Shown: positions 25,610 to 35,867, counted from the stretch's first letter. The stretch: 64,000 bases of DNA from an uncultured bacterium (GCA_905215965.1 CAJMSD010000012.1:12578-76577); one strand, 5' to 3'. Numbers and translations: made by a program. The notes: generated from the letters alone by a model not told the origin.

Positions 25610-28600
25610 TTATGCTATTGTATTTACAGCCGAAGATGCTGTCGTATGCTCGTTATACGCTTCGTTCTTAACAACACTTACATTATTATAGCAGTCCATA
25701 CCTGTTCCAGCAGGGATAAGCTTACCGATAATAACGTTTTCCTTAAGTCCCTCAAGAGTATCGCTCTTGCCCCTGATAGCGGCATCTGTAAGCGCTCTTG
25801 TAGTCTCCTGGAACGAAGCAGCCGACAGGAAGCTGTCTGAGCTTGAAGCAGCCTTTGTAATACCCTGGAGCACCGGCTGAACCTCAACAAGCTTAAGATC
25901 ATACTCGCCTGCGTCGATTCTTGCCTGAATCTCCTCATTGATGCTGTCAATTTCCTTTTTCTCGACAAGAGAACCGGGAAGCAGATAGCTGCCGCCTGTT
26001 TCTTCGACCTTGACCTTATGCAGCATCTGACGAACAATAACCTCGATGTGCTTATCGTTGATATCAACACCCTGCAGACGGTAAACCTTCTGAACCTCGT
26101 TGATAATATAGTTCTGAACAGCCTGTGTGCCGAGAATTGCAAGAATATCCGTAGGATATATATTACCCTCGGTAAGACGAGTACCCTTGGTAATTACCTC
26201 GCCCTCCTGAACTCTGACTTTAAGGTTATAAGGGATCATATACTCTTCGGAATCGCCTGTCTCGTCGTTTCTTACAGTGATCTTTGTCGTAGTCTTGATC
26301 TCCTCGATATGAACAACGCCTGAGATCTTAGAAAGCATAGCGGCATTCTTCGGACGTCTGCCCTCGAAAAGCTCCTCAACACGAGGAAGACCCTGCGTAA
26401 TATCTTCCGCGGAAGCGATACCTCCGGTATGGAAGGTTCTCATTGTCAGCTGTGTACCCGGCTCGCCGATAGACTGAGCAGCGATGATACCGACAGCTTC
26501 TCCGACGGAAACAATATTGCCGTTAGCAAGATTTGCTCCGTAGCACTTAGCGCAGACGCCGTGCTTTGACTTACAATGAAGAACTGAACGGATCTTGATT
26601 CTCTCAACGCCCGAATCCACGATCTTCTTAGCGTCGGCTTCGGTGATAAGCTTATTCTTTGAAACGATAAGCTCGCCGTTTTCGTCTCTGAGGTCGTCAA
26701 CGAGGAATCTTCCCACAAGACGCTCGTCAAGAGGCTCGATAAGCTCATTGCCGTTTTTGATCTCATATACCTCGATACCGTCTGTAGTACCGCAGTCCTC
26801 CTCACGAATGATAACCTCCTGCGAAACATCGACCAGACGACGTGTAAGGTAACCCGAGTCGGCTGTACGAAGAGCAGTATCGGCAAGACCCTTACGGGCG
26901 CCTCGCGATGAAATGAAGTATTCGAGAATATTAAGACCTTCACGGTAATTTGCTCTGATCGGTATCTCGATAGTCGTACCCGAGGTATTGGCGATAAGTC
27001 CGCGCATACCTGCAAGCTGACGTATCTGTGAAATAGAACCACGGGCCCCCGAATCAGCCATCATGAAGATAGGATTATACTTATCAAGATTTGCTTTAAG
27101 AGCAGTAGTAACGTCATCGGTCGCCTGATTCCAGATAGAGATAACTCTCTTTGATTTTTCCTCAGCCGAGATATAACCGTAATCGTACTCATTTGTGATC
27201 TCTTCGATATCCGCGTCAGCCTTGGCAAGGATATCCTTTTTCTGCGGAGGTATCTCAGCGTCGCAAACTGCAACGGTTATAGCTGCTCTTGTGGAGTATT
27301 TGAATCCGAGAGCCTTGATCCTGTCGAGAACCTCGGAAGTTGTAGTTGTGCCATGGATCTTGATACATCTTTCGATGATATCCGAAAGCTGCTTTTTACC
27401 AACAAGGAAAGCGATCTCAAGGTCAAACTGCTTATCGGAATTTGTTCTGTCAACGTAACCCAGATTCTGAGGAATATTCTCGTTGAAGATAAGTCTGCCG
27501 ACTGTAGCGTCGATGATCTTAGATACCTTTTTATCTCCGATATCCTTGGTGATCTTTACCTTGATAGCGGCGTGAAGCGAAACGTCGTGCTCATTATAAG
27601 CCATAAGAGCCTCGTTCACGTCTCTGAACACCTTGCCCTCGCCCGGTTCGCCCGGCTTGAGCATAGTAAGGTAGTATGAACCAAGCACCATATCCTGTGA
27701 AGGAACGGCAACAGGCTTACCGTCTGACGGCTTCAAAAGGTTATTTGCCGCAAGCATGAGAAAACGTGCCTCAGCCTGAGCTTCTGCCGAAAGAGGAAGA
27801 TGTACAGCCATCTGGTCGCCGTCGAAGTCGGCATTGAATGCGGAACAAACAAGCGGATGGAGCTTGATAGCTCTGCCTTCTACAAGTATCGGCTCAAACG
27901 CCTGGATTCCGAGACGGTGGAGCGTAGGCGCACGGTTCAGCATAACGGGATGATCCTTGATAACGTCCTCAAGAGCGTCCCACACCTTATTATCCGCACG
28001 GTCTATCATCTTACGCGCGCTCTTTATATTGGCGATAGCCTTTTTATCGACAAGTCTTTTAAGAACGAAGGGCTTGAAAAGCTCAAGAGCCATTTCCTTA
28101 GGAAGTCCGCACTGATACATTTTCAGCTCAGGGCCTACAACGATAACCGAACGTCCGGAATAATCGACACGTTTACCGAGAAGATTCTGACGGAAACGTC
28201 CCTGCTTACCCTTAAGCATATCGGAGAGCGATTTAAGAGCACGATTGCTCGGTCCTGTAACGGGACGTCCGTGTCTGCCGTTATCGATAAGAGCGTCGAC
28301 AGCCTCCTGAAGCATTCTTTTTTCGTTTCTCACGATGATATCGGGAGCTTCAAGCTCAAGCATTCTCTTCAAACGGTTGTTTCTGTTGATAACACGTCTG
28401 TAGAGGTCGTTAAGGTCGGAAGTTGCATAACGGCCGCCGTCCAGCATGACCATAGGACGAATATCCGGAGGAATTACGGGAACAACGTCGAGTATCATCC
28501 ATTCCGGCTTATTTCCCGAAAGTCTGAAAGCCTCGATGATCTGAAGTCTTTTGAGTATCTTGACTCTCTTCTGACCCTGTGAAAGACCCACAAGCTCAGA

Positions 28601-29332
28601 TTTAAGGTCGTCGGAAACAATCTCAAGGTTATTCTTCCACTCAACGTCCGTCAGCTCCTCGCAGTACGGACACTCGTTGCACTTAAAATCTCTGTCACAG
28701 TGGCGGCAGTTAGCGCACTGATCCTTGTTAAGCTCAAGCTTTCCAAGCTCAACGAGCTTCTTTTTATGCATATCGTATCTTTCGGGATCGTATTCGTGAA
28801 GAAGCTTTTTGATAGCCTCAGCACCCATTTCAGCCTTGAAATTCTCATCGTTGTAGCCCATATAATTGAGATACTGAGTTTCGGTGATAAGGTCGTTTTT
28901 GGCAAGACCCGTATCGCCCGGATCGATAACGATATATTTTGTAAAATAGAGAACCTCTTCAAGTCTCTTCTGTGATATTTCGAGAACCTGTCCTATTCTT
29001 GACGGAGTTCCCTTGAAATACCAGATATGCGAAACCGGAGCCGCAAGCTCGATATGACCCATTCTCTCGCGTCGAACCTTTGCTCTTGTAACCTCAACTC
29101 CGCATCGGTCGCAGACTTTTCCCTTAAAGCGGATCTTCTTGAATTTACCGCAGTGACACTCCCAGTCCTTGGTTGGTCCGAAAATTCTTTCGCAGAACAA
29201 GCCGTCACGCTCAGGCTTCTGAGTTCTGTAATTTATAGTTTCCGGTCTCTCAACAGCGCCGTACGACCAGCTTCTTATCTGTTCAGGCGATGCAAGACCG
29301 ATTTTGATCGATTCAAAAGTATTAAATTCCAA
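25610..29332 (-). CDS. rpoC: RNA polymerase beta' subunit
   Basis: 1240 residues. The frame extends to an ATG at 29380, but the family start (L/M)EFNTFESIKIGLASPEQI begins at a TTG at 29332, which has AGGAGG at 29345-29340 with a seven-base spacer; the TTG start is therefore preferred. N-terminal zinc site CHCGKFKKIRFKGKVCDRCG, active-site NADFDGDQMAVHLPLS (three Asp chelating Mg), and second zinc site CKSKHGVCAKCYG. About residues 195-245 hold a Cys-rich insertion (CANCRHCDRDFKCNECPYC) not usual in Firmicutes beta'. Follows rpoB by about 90 bases, with a TCTGCCGC/GCGGCAGA hairpin between them. Confidence 0.97.
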   Translation of the reverse strand: MEFNTFESIKIGLASPEQIRSWSYGAVERPETINYRTQKPERDGLFCERIFGPTKDWECHCGKFKKIRFKGKVCDRCGVEVTRAKVRRERMGHIELAAPVSHIWYFKGTPSRIGQVLEISQKRLEEVLYFTKYIVIDPGDTGLAKNDLITETQYLNYMGYNDENFKAEMGAEAIKKLLHEYDPERYDMHKKKLVELGKLELNKDQCANCRHCDRDFKCNECPYCEELTDVEWKNNLEIVSDDLKSELVGLSQGQKRVKILKRLQIIEAFRLSGNKPEWMILDVVPVIPPDIRPMVMLDGGRYATSDLNDLYRRVINRNNRLKRMLELEAPDIIVRNEKRMLQEAVDALIDNGRHGRPVTGPSNRALKSLSDMLKGKQGRFRQNLLGKRVDYSGRSVIVVGPELKMYQCGLPKEMALELFKPFVLKRLVDKKAIANIKSARKMIDRADNKVWDALEDVIKDHPVMLNRAPTLHRLGIQAFEPILVEGRAIKLHPLVCSAFNADFDGDQMAVHLPLSAEAQAEARFLMLAANNLLKPSDGKPVAVPSQDMVLGSYYLTMLKPGEPGEGKVFRDVNEALMAYNEHDVSLHAAIKVKITKDIGDKKVSKIIDATVGRLIFNENIPQNLGYVDRTNSDKQFDLEIAFLVGKKQLSDIIERCIKIHGTTTTSEVLDRIKALGFKYSTRAAITVAVCDAEIPPQKKDILAKADADIEEITNEYDYGYISAEEKSKRVISIWNQATDDVTTALKANLDKYNPIFMMADSGARGSISQIRQLAGMRGLIANTSGTTIEIPIRANYREGLNILEYFISSRGARKGLADTALRTADSGYLTRRLVDVSQEVIIREEDCGTTDGIEVYEIKNGNELIEPLDERLVGRFLVDDLRDENGELIVSKNKLITEADAKKIVDSGVERIKIRSVLHCKSKHGVCAKCYGANLANGNIVSVGEAVGIIAAQSIGEPGTQLTMRTFHTGGIASAEDITQGLPRVEELFEGRRPKNAAMLSKISGVVHIEEIKTTTKITVRNDETGDSEEYMIPYNLKVRVQEGEVITKGTRLTEGNIYPTDILAILGTQAVQNYIINEVQKVYRLQGVDINDKHIEVIVRQMLHKVKVEETGGSYLLPGSLVEKKEIDSINEEIQARIDAGEYDLKLVEVQPVLQGITKAASSSDSFLSAASFQETTRALTDAAIRGKSDTLEGLKENVIIGKLIPAGTGMDCYNNVSVVKNEAYNEHTTASSAVNTIA

Positions 29333-29422
29333 ACTGCTACCTCCTGCATAATAGTCAGTATATATAAGGCTCTGCCGCACCGCATTGACGCGGCAGAACT
29401 ATCAGCGTATGGTGTAGTAAGC

Positions 29423-32400
29423 TCAATCCTCGTCGCCGTAGCTGTCGTCACCGAGGTCGAAGCTGTCATATTCGTCGCCGTCGTTATCCTCGCCAAGATC
29501 AAAATCTCCGTCGTCGCTGTCGTCAAAGGAGAAAGCGTCTCCGCCGAGCGAAACATCGTCCGATTCTTCATCTTCATCGAGCATAAAGCCCTCGCTGCCC
29601 ATATCAGCGTCAGAGTAGCTGTTTTTATCGGCAGTATCCTCATCATCGAAAGATGACTGCGGCGGTATCGGATCATCGTCGTCGAGATTCTGCTTAAGGT
29701 CGATCTCCTCCTGATTGATGTCAAGAACCTTAACGTCGAGACAAAGAGACTGAAGCTCCTTGATAAGAACCTTAAAGGATTCGGGAATACCCGGAGTAGG
29801 AACATTCTGACCCTTAACGATAGCCTCATAGGTATTTACACGGCCCATAGTATCATCCGACTTAACGGTCAGTATCTCCTGAAGAGTATAAGCTGCGCCG
29901 TAAGCCTCGAGAGCCCAGACTTCCATTTCACCGAATCTCTGTCCGCCGAACTGAGCTTTACCGCCGAGCGGCTGCTGAGTAACGAGCGAATAAGGACCTA
30001 CCGAACGCGCGTGGATCTTATCGTCAACAAGGTGATGGAGCTTAAGGTAGTACATATATCCGACGGTAACGCGGTTGTCGAATTTCTCGCCTGTACGTCC
30101 GTCGTAAAGGGTAAACTTACCGTCCTCAGCCATTTCAAGAGCCTTTGGATTAATAACCTTATCCATTGTGTTAAGCTCGAAGGTATCGTTCCTGTGAGCT
30201 TTATTTCTTTCGTTGGCTTCGCGGAAGCAGTCACGGATATCCTCCTCGTGAGCGCCGTCGAAAACAGGAGTCATGATATGCCAGCCAAGAGCCTTACAAG
30301 CCATACCGAGGTGAACCTCAAGAACCTGACCGATATTCATACGTGAAGGTACGCCGAGAGGGTTAAGAACGATATCGAGCGGAGTTCCGTCCGGAAGGAA
30401 CGGCATATCCTCTTCGGGAAGAATTCTTGAAACAACGCCCTTATTTCCGTGACGACCGGCCATTTTATCGCCGACCGTGATCTTACGCTTCTGAGCGATA
30501 TAGCAGATTACCCTCATATTAACGCCTGCGCTGAGCTCGCTGCAGTTTTCTCTTGTAAACACCTTTACATCAACGATAACGCCCGACTCGCCGTGCGGAA
30601 CTTTAAGTGAATTGTCGCGGACTTCTCTTGCTTTTTCACCGAAAATAGCACGAAGCAGTCTTTCCTCGGCAGTAAGCTCGGTTTCGCCCTTAGGAGTTAC
30701 CTTACCTACGAGAATATCGCCTGAATTTACCTCGGAACCGATACGGATAATACCGTTTTCGTCAAGGTTTGCAAGAGCGTCGTCTCCGACATTCGGGATA
30801 TCTCTTGTTATTTCCTCAGGACCGAGCTTTGTATCGCGGCATTCGATCTCATATTCTTCGATATGAACGGAAGTGAACACGTCCTCACGAACAAGGCGTT
30901 CGTTCAGAAGAACAGCGTCCTCGTAGTTATAGCCTTCCCATGTCATAAAGCCTATGAGAGCATTTTTTCCGAGCGAGATCTCTCCGTCGGCGGTAGCAGG
31001 GCCATCAGCAAGAACCTGACCCTTTTTAACTTCTTCACCGGCCGAAACGATAGGTCTCTGGTTTACGCAGGTACCCTGGTTTGAACGCTTAAATTTTATA
31101 AGCTCGTATTTACGCTCGATACCGTCAGATGTTATCATAGTGATACTGTCCGCATCGACCTTTGTGATTTTACCGTCGCTGTCGGCAACGATACATACGC
31201 CCGAATCGACAGCAGCCTTGTACTCCATACCAGTACCGACAAACGGTCTTTCGGTTTTAAGGAGCGGAACGGCCTGACGCTGCATGTTAGAGCCCATGAG
31301 AGCACGGTTAGCGTCGTCGTTTTCAAGGAACGGGATCATTGAAGTAGCGACAGAAACGACCATTTTCGGAGAAACGTCCATGTAGTCGACCTTTTCGCGC
31401 TCACATTCAAGGATCTGGTCACGATAACGGGCATTTACTCTCGGTCTTGCAAATTTTCCGTCATCCGTAAGAGGTTCGTTAGCCTGAGCTACTACGAAAT
31501 TATCCTCAACGTCGGCGGTCATATAAACTACCTCGTCGGTCACAACTCCGGTAGCCTTGTCTACCTTTCTGTACGGAGCTTCTATGAAGCCGTATTCGTT
31601 GATTCGCGCGAATGTGGCAAGGTAAGAAATAAGTCCGATATTAGGGCCTTCAGGAGTCTCGATAGGGCACATTCTTCCGTAGTGGCTGTAATGAACGTCA
31701 CGTACCTCAAATCCGGCTCTGTCTCGTGAAAGACCGCCGGGGCCAAGAGCGGAAAGACGTCTTTTATGCGTAAGCTCGGCAAGAGGGTTGTTCTGATCCA
31801 TAAACTGTGAAAGCGGCGAGGAGCAGAAGAATTCCTTCATAGCCGAAGAAATAGGTCTTATATTGATAAGAGTCTGAGGAGTGAGAGTATTTACGTCCTG
31901 AGTCTGGATATTCATTCTTTCACGAATACCTCTCTCCATTCTTGCGTAGCCGATCCTGAACTGATTCTGGAGAAGCTCTCCGACAGAACGGATACGTCTG
32001 TTGCCGAGGTGATCTATATCGTCAACAGTGCCGACGCCCTCGCAGAGATTGAGGAAATAGCTGATAGTAGCAAAGATATCGTCAAGGATAATATGCTTCG
32101 GAACAAGCTCATCGGCGCGCTTTTTAACGTTATCCTCAAGCTCGTCTGCATCAGCCGAATTGTCGAGTATTTCCTTGAGGACTTTAAACGAAACCTTTTC
32201 GTTGATGTTGTATTTTTCGGCATCGAAGTCCACATAACCGCTTATATCGACCATTCCGTTGCCGATTATTTTAACGGTCTTTTCCACCAATCTGATAGCG
32301 TTTTCGCCGTTTTCGTTGATGTAGTATTCCTTTGCCTCGACGGTTACGAAAGCATAGTATACGCCTGCCTGTTCGATCTCGCAGGCTTTCTCATAGGTAA

Positions 32401-33334
32401 CGGTTTCTCCTGCATCAGCCATAATTTCTCCGGTTATCGGATTAACGACAGGCTCTGCAAGAACGTGACCAGAAAGACGTGAAGCGATACCGAGCTTCTT
32501 GTTATACTTATAGCGTCCGAATCTGCAAAGATCATATCTTTTAGCGTCGAAGAAAAGGTTATTCAGGTGAGAAAGCGCACTCTCCACCGTAGGAGGCTCG
32601 CCCGGACGAAGCTTCTTATACACATCGATAAGAGCGTCGGAATTATTTTTTGTGCCGTCCTTCTGAAGAATGGTCTGCTTCAGACGCTCGTCAGCTCCGA
32701 AAAGCTCATAGATCTCGTCGTCCGTTCCGACACCGAGAGCTCTGATAAATGTAGTTATCGGGATCTTTCTGTTTTTATCGATACGAACGTAAACAACGTC
32801 GTTTGAGTCCATTTCGTATTCAAGCCAGGCGCCTCTGTTAGGAATAACCGTAGTGCTGAACAGATCCTTACCGGTCTTATCCTTTTCAAAGGCATAATAA
32901 ACGCCCGGCGAACGAACGAGCTGTGATACGATAACACGCTCTGCGCCGTTGATAACGAAGGTTCCGCTGTCAGTCATAAGCGGGAAGTCGCCCATAAAGA
33001 TCTCGCTCTCGCTGACTGCTCCGGTCTCCTTATTGCAGAGGGTAGCGGTAGCTCTCATAGCGACCTGATACGTCACACCTCTTGACTTACACTCTGCAAG
33101 TGAATAGTTAGGAGTTTCTTCGAATCTGTAGTCCTTGAAATTGAGGACAAGGTTGCCGTTATAATCGGTTATAGCCGTCATATCGCGGAAAACCTCTTTA
33201 AGGCCCTCTTCTCTGAACCACTTATACGAATTCTTCTGCACTTCGATAAGATTAGGCATTTCGAGTGGTTCGGTAATTTTGCCGAAGCTCATTCTGACAT
33301 TCTTTCCCAGCTTCTTAGGTGTAACATTCACCAT
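29423..33334 (-). CDS. rpoB: RNA polymerase beta subunit
   Basis: 1303 residues from the ATG at 33334, chosen for its AAGGAGG (eight-base spacer) and the family-like start VTPKKLGKNVRMSFGKI; the frame runs on upstream into the leader. The rifampicin region is of the sensitive type (LSQFMDQNNPLAELTHKRRL, SALGPGGLSRDRAGFEVRDV). The KMAGRHGNKGVVS active-site block is intact. The last ~90 residues, after the normal end near LCLDVKVLDINQEE, are a strongly acidic Asp/Glu/Ser/Gly tail. First gene of rpoBC with a perfect promoter at 33481-33509. Confidence 0.97.
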   Translation of the reverse strand: MVNVTPKKLGKNVRMSFGKITEPLEMPNLIEVQKNSYKWFREEGLKEVFRDMTAITDYNGNLVLNFKDYRFEETPNYSLAECKSRGVTYQVAMRATATLCNKETGAVSESEIFMGDFPLMTDSGTFVINGAERVIVSQLVRSPGVYYAFEKDKTGKDLFSTTVIPNRGAWLEYEMDSNDVVYVRIDKNRKIPITTFIRALGVGTDDEIYELFGADERLKQTILQKDGTKNNSDALIDVYKKLRPGEPPTVESALSHLNNLFFDAKRYDLCRFGRYKYNKKLGIASRLSGHVLAEPVVNPITGEIMADAGETVTYEKACEIEQAGVYYAFVTVEAKEYYINENGENAIRLVEKTVKIIGNGMVDISGYVDFDAEKYNINEKVSFKVLKEILDNSADADELEDNVKKRADELVPKHIILDDIFATISYFLNLCEGVGTVDDIDHLGNRRIRSVGELLQNQFRIGYARMERGIRERMNIQTQDVNTLTPQTLINIRPISSAMKEFFCSSPLSQFMDQNNPLAELTHKRRLSALGPGGLSRDRAGFEVRDVHYSHYGRMCPIETPEGPNIGLISYLATFARINEYGFIEAPYRKVDKATGVVTDEVVYMTADVEDNFVVAQANEPLTDDGKFARPRVNARYRDQILECEREKVDYMDVSPKMVVSVATSMIPFLENDDANRALMGSNMQRQAVPLLKTERPFVGTGMEYKAAVDSGVCIVADSDGKITKVDADSITMITSDGIERKYELIKFKRSNQGTCVNQRPIVSAGEEVKKGQVLADGPATADGEISLGKNALIGFMTWEGYNYEDAVLLNERLVREDVFTSVHIEEYEIECRDTKLGPEEITRDIPNVGDDALANLDENGIIRIGSEVNSGDILVGKVTPKGETELTAEERLLRAIFGEKAREVRDNSLKVPHGESGVIVDVKVFTRENCSELSAGVNMRVICYIAQKRKITVGDKMAGRHGNKGVVSRILPEEDMPFLPDGTPLDIVLNPLGVPSRMNIGQVLEVHLGMACKALGWHIMTPVFDGAHEEDIRDCFREANERNKAHRNDTFELNTMDKVINPKALEMAEDGKFTLYDGRTGEKFDNRVTVGYMYYLKLHHLVDDKIHARSVGPYSLVTQQPLGGKAQFGGQRFGEMEVWALEAYGAAYTLQEILTVKSDDTMGRVNTYEAIVKGQNVPTPGIPESFKVLIKELQSLCLDVKVLDINQEEIDLKQNLDDDDPIPPQSSFDDEDTADKNSYSDADMGSEGFMLDEDEESDDVSLGGDAFSFDDSDDGDFDLGEDNDGDEYDSFDLGDDSYGDED

Positions 33335-33408
33335 AGGCGGAACCTCCTTATTTTTATTGAACGCACGGTTCAAGTTTTGCAAATATATGAAAAAATCAAA
33401 AACAGCTA

Positions 33409-33437
33409 TTGACAAGTGTTTATCATTATGTTATAAT
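33409..33437 (+). promoter_or_regulatory. Perfect-consensus promoter pointing away from rpoB
   Basis: Plus strand TTGACA at 33409-33414, 17 bases, TATAAT at 33432-33437. It lies inside the rpoB leader, antisense to rpoB, and would give a transcript from ~33444 to the terminator at 33623-33660 (about 215 nt) with no convincing gene. Confidence 0.6.
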
Positions 33438-33449
33438 AACATGATAATA
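33421..33449. repeat. Quasi-palindrome over the antisense -10
   Basis: Two 14-base arms around A33435; 12 of 14 positions pair, including perfect ATGTTAT/ATAACAT. Could be an operator or a structure in the rpoB leader RNA. Confidence 0.65.
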
Positions 33450-33480
33450 ACGCCACTTAGCCATTATGATACATTATATT

Positions 33481-33509
33481 ATTATAATACAATAATTCCC
33501 AGATGTCAA
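33481..33509 (-). promoter_or_regulatory. Consensus promoter of rpoBC
   Basis: Minus strand TTGACA (33509-33504), 17 bases, TATAAT (33486-33481). Gives a leader of about 140 nt before rpoB. Confidence 0.88.
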
Positions 33510-33622
33510 GCGGTGTAAACGTTTTTTGTAAATTCTGCCGCTTTATGTGCTTTTATTCGTTCTTTTTTCGGCATTTTTTCTATTACGCCAACAATTCAAT
33601 AATTCGTTAGCTATAAAAAATC

Positions 33623-33660
33623 AATCCAGAGAAGATGCCTGTCTCCTCTGGATTTTTTAT
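33623..33660. terminator. Bidirectional terminator between thrS and the rpoB leader
   Basis: AATCCAGAG / CTCTGGATT with a 14-base loop, TTTTTT to the right on plus and GATTTTTTAT beyond it on minus. Ends thrS (-) and would end the transcript from 33444 (+). Confidence 0.82.
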
Positions 33661-33716
33661 CTTACAGATAAATCAGTATTGCCGCAGTATTACGCGCCTG
33701 CTGAGGCAAACACTAA

Positions 33717-35663
33717 TTATCTTACTTTCTTTGCGATATCGTCTATAAGCTTTGCAAGCAGCTCGTTCTGAGTCATAGAACCTAAATCGCCCTCACGTCT
33801 TGAACGGACGGAAACAGTTCCCTCCTCGACTTCCTTATCTCCTACTGTAATCATGATAGGAAGCTTCTCCATCGTTGCGCTGCGTATCTTCCAGCCTACC
33901 TTTTCGGCTCTGTCGTCAACGGTCACACGGATTCCTGCCGCTTCGAGCTTTTCAACGATGCCGTCGCAGTATTCAAGATGTCTGTCTGCTACAGGAATGA
34001 TACGAACCTGTTCCGGAGCTATCCAAAGCGGCATTGCACCGGCATATTTTTCGATCATATATGCGAGAGTTCTCTCATAACAGCCAAGCGATGTTCTGTG
34101 GATAATATAAGGATTCTTCTTAGTGCCGTCAACATCAACATATTCCATGCCGAATCTCTGGGCAAGAAGCATATCGATCTGAATAGTAACAAGAGTATCT
34201 TCCTTGCCGTAAACGTTCTTATACTGGATATCAAGCTTAGGACCGTAGAAAGCGGCCTCGTCTATACCGATCTCGTATTCTACTCCGAGATGGTCGAGTA
34301 TCTTCGCCATTGCAGCCTGAGCCTCTTCCCACTGTTCGGCAGTACCCTCATACTTGTTCTTTGGATTTGCAGGATCCCACTGTGAGAATCTGAATGTACA
34401 ATCCTCAAGAAGTCCAACCGTATCAAGCATATATTTTGCAAGCTCAAGACAGCCCTTGAACTCTTCCTCAAGCTGTTCGGGACGGAGGATATAATGTCCC
34501 TCGGAAATAGTGAACTGACGCACACGGATAAGTCCGTGCATCTCGCCGCTGTCCTCTTTTCTGAACAGCGTTGAAGTTTCTGTCAGTCTCATAGGCAGGT
34601 CACGGTATGAACGCTGTCTGTTCAGGAATACCTGATACTGGAACGGACAGGTCATCGGGCGAAGCGCAAAGCATTCCTTTGTTTCATCGTCAGGGTCGCC
34701 GAGAACAAACATACCGTCAAGGTAATGATCCCAGTGTCCCGAAATTTTGTAAAGCTCTCTTTTAGCGAGATACGGTGTTTTTGTGAGCTGACAGCCGTGC
34801 TTCTGTTCAACGTCCTCGACCCATCTCTGGAGAAGCTGTACAACTCTTGCACCCTTCGGCAAAAGTATTGGAAGTCCCTGACCGATATAGTCAACGGTTG
34901 TGAAATATTCAAGCTCACGTCCAAGCTTGTTGTGGTCGCGGAGCTTAGCTTCTTCACGCTGCTTGATATCAGCTTCAAGCTCGGAAGCCTTTGGATAAGC
35001 CACCGCATAAACTCTTGAAAGCATCTTGTTTTTCTCGGAACCTCTCCAGTAAGCGCCTGTACATGAAAGGAGCTTGAAAGCCTTTACGGGAGCAGTTGTC
35101 ATGAGGTGAGGACCTGCGCAGAGATCGGTGAACTCGCCCTGCTTATAGAATGAGATAGGCTCGCCCTTGCCGACGTGCTCTTCGCAAAGCTCCACCTTGT
35201 AAGGCTCGTCCATTTCTTTAAGCTTGGCTATTGCATCAGCAGGCGAAAGCTCGAACTGTTCAAGAGGCATACCGTCCTTGACGATCTTCTTCATTTCTGC
35301 TTCGATTTTTTCAAGCTCTTCGGCAGTAAAAGGCTTTTCAAGGTCGAAATCGTAATAGAATCCGTTGTCGATAGCAGGACCTATAGCAAGCTTGGCTTCC
35401 GGATAAAGTCTCTTTACAGCCTGAGCAAGAATATGCGAAGCCGTATGCCAGAAGGTCTTTTTGCCGTCGATGCTGTCAAAGGTGCAGACCTCGAATTCAC
35501 AGTCGCTGCCGATAACGGTACGCAGGTCTTTCACCTCTCCGTTTATCTTTACACAGCAGGCAGCCTTATAAAGTCCCATGCCGATACCCTTTACGATCTC
35601 GGCAGCCGGCATTGCCGACTCGATTTCACGGATACTTCCGTCCTTAAGCGTAAGTTTGATCAT
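33717..35663 (-). CDS. thrS: Threonyl-tRNA synthetase
   Basis: 648 residues. TGS domain at the start (MIKLTLKDGSIREIESAM), then the editing domain with HTASHILAQAVKRLYPEA, then the class II core (RPMTCPFQYQVFLNRQRSYR, SEGHYILRPEQLEE) and a C-terminal anticodon-binding domain (RIIPVADRHLEYCDGIVEKL). SD AAAGGAG ten bases before the ATG. Regulated by uncharged tRNA-Thr through the T-box at 36298-36535, but the two are now separated by ~630 bases holding a broken RAYT-type transposase gene. Terminator at 33623. Confidence 0.97.
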   Translation of the reverse strand: MIKLTLKDGSIREIESAMPAAEIVKGIGMGLYKAACCVKINGEVKDLRTVIGSDCEFEVCTFDSIDGKKTFWHTASHILAQAVKRLYPEAKLAIGPAIDNGFYYDFDLEKPFTAEELEKIEAEMKKIVKDGMPLEQFELSPADAIAKLKEMDEPYKVELCEEHVGKGEPISFYKQGEFTDLCAGPHLMTTAPVKAFKLLSCTGAYWRGSEKNKMLSRVYAVAYPKASELEADIKQREEAKLRDHNKLGRELEYFTTVDYIGQGLPILLPKGARVVQLLQRWVEDVEQKHGCQLTKTPYLAKRELYKISGHWDHYLDGMFVLGDPDDETKECFALRPMTCPFQYQVFLNRQRSYRDLPMRLTETSTLFRKEDSGEMHGLIRVRQFTISEGHYILRPEQLEEEFKGCLELAKYMLDTVGLLEDCTFRFSQWDPANPKNKYEGTAEQWEEAQAAMAKILDHLGVEYEIGIDEAAFYGPKLDIQYKNVYGKEDTLVTIQIDMLLAQRFGMEYVDVDGTKKNPYIIHRTSLGCYERTLAYMIEKYAGAMPLWIAPEQVRIIPVADRHLEYCDGIVEKLEAAGIRVTVDDRAEKVGWKIRSATMEKLPIMITVGDKEVEEGTVSVRSRREGDLGSMTQNELLAKLIDDIAKKVR

Positions 35664-35867
35664 AATAATTTTTCTCCTTTATATTTTATTTGGTGAATAA
35701 GCTGTCATTTTCCCAGTTTACCGGGTTGTATTCAATATAATTCCACAATGCGGAATATTCTTTTTCATTCCGGATAATACGGTCGTGAAATGATTTCTGC
35801 CATATTGGAAATCCGATTTGTTTTGTAATAGAACCTTTAAATTGTTTTATTAATCTTGAAACTATAG

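Noticed and set aside
33547..33771. 74-codon plus-strand frame downstream of the antisense promoter
   Set aside because: It crosses the terminator and the end of thrS, and lacks an SD; the transcript, if real, is more likely non-coding.
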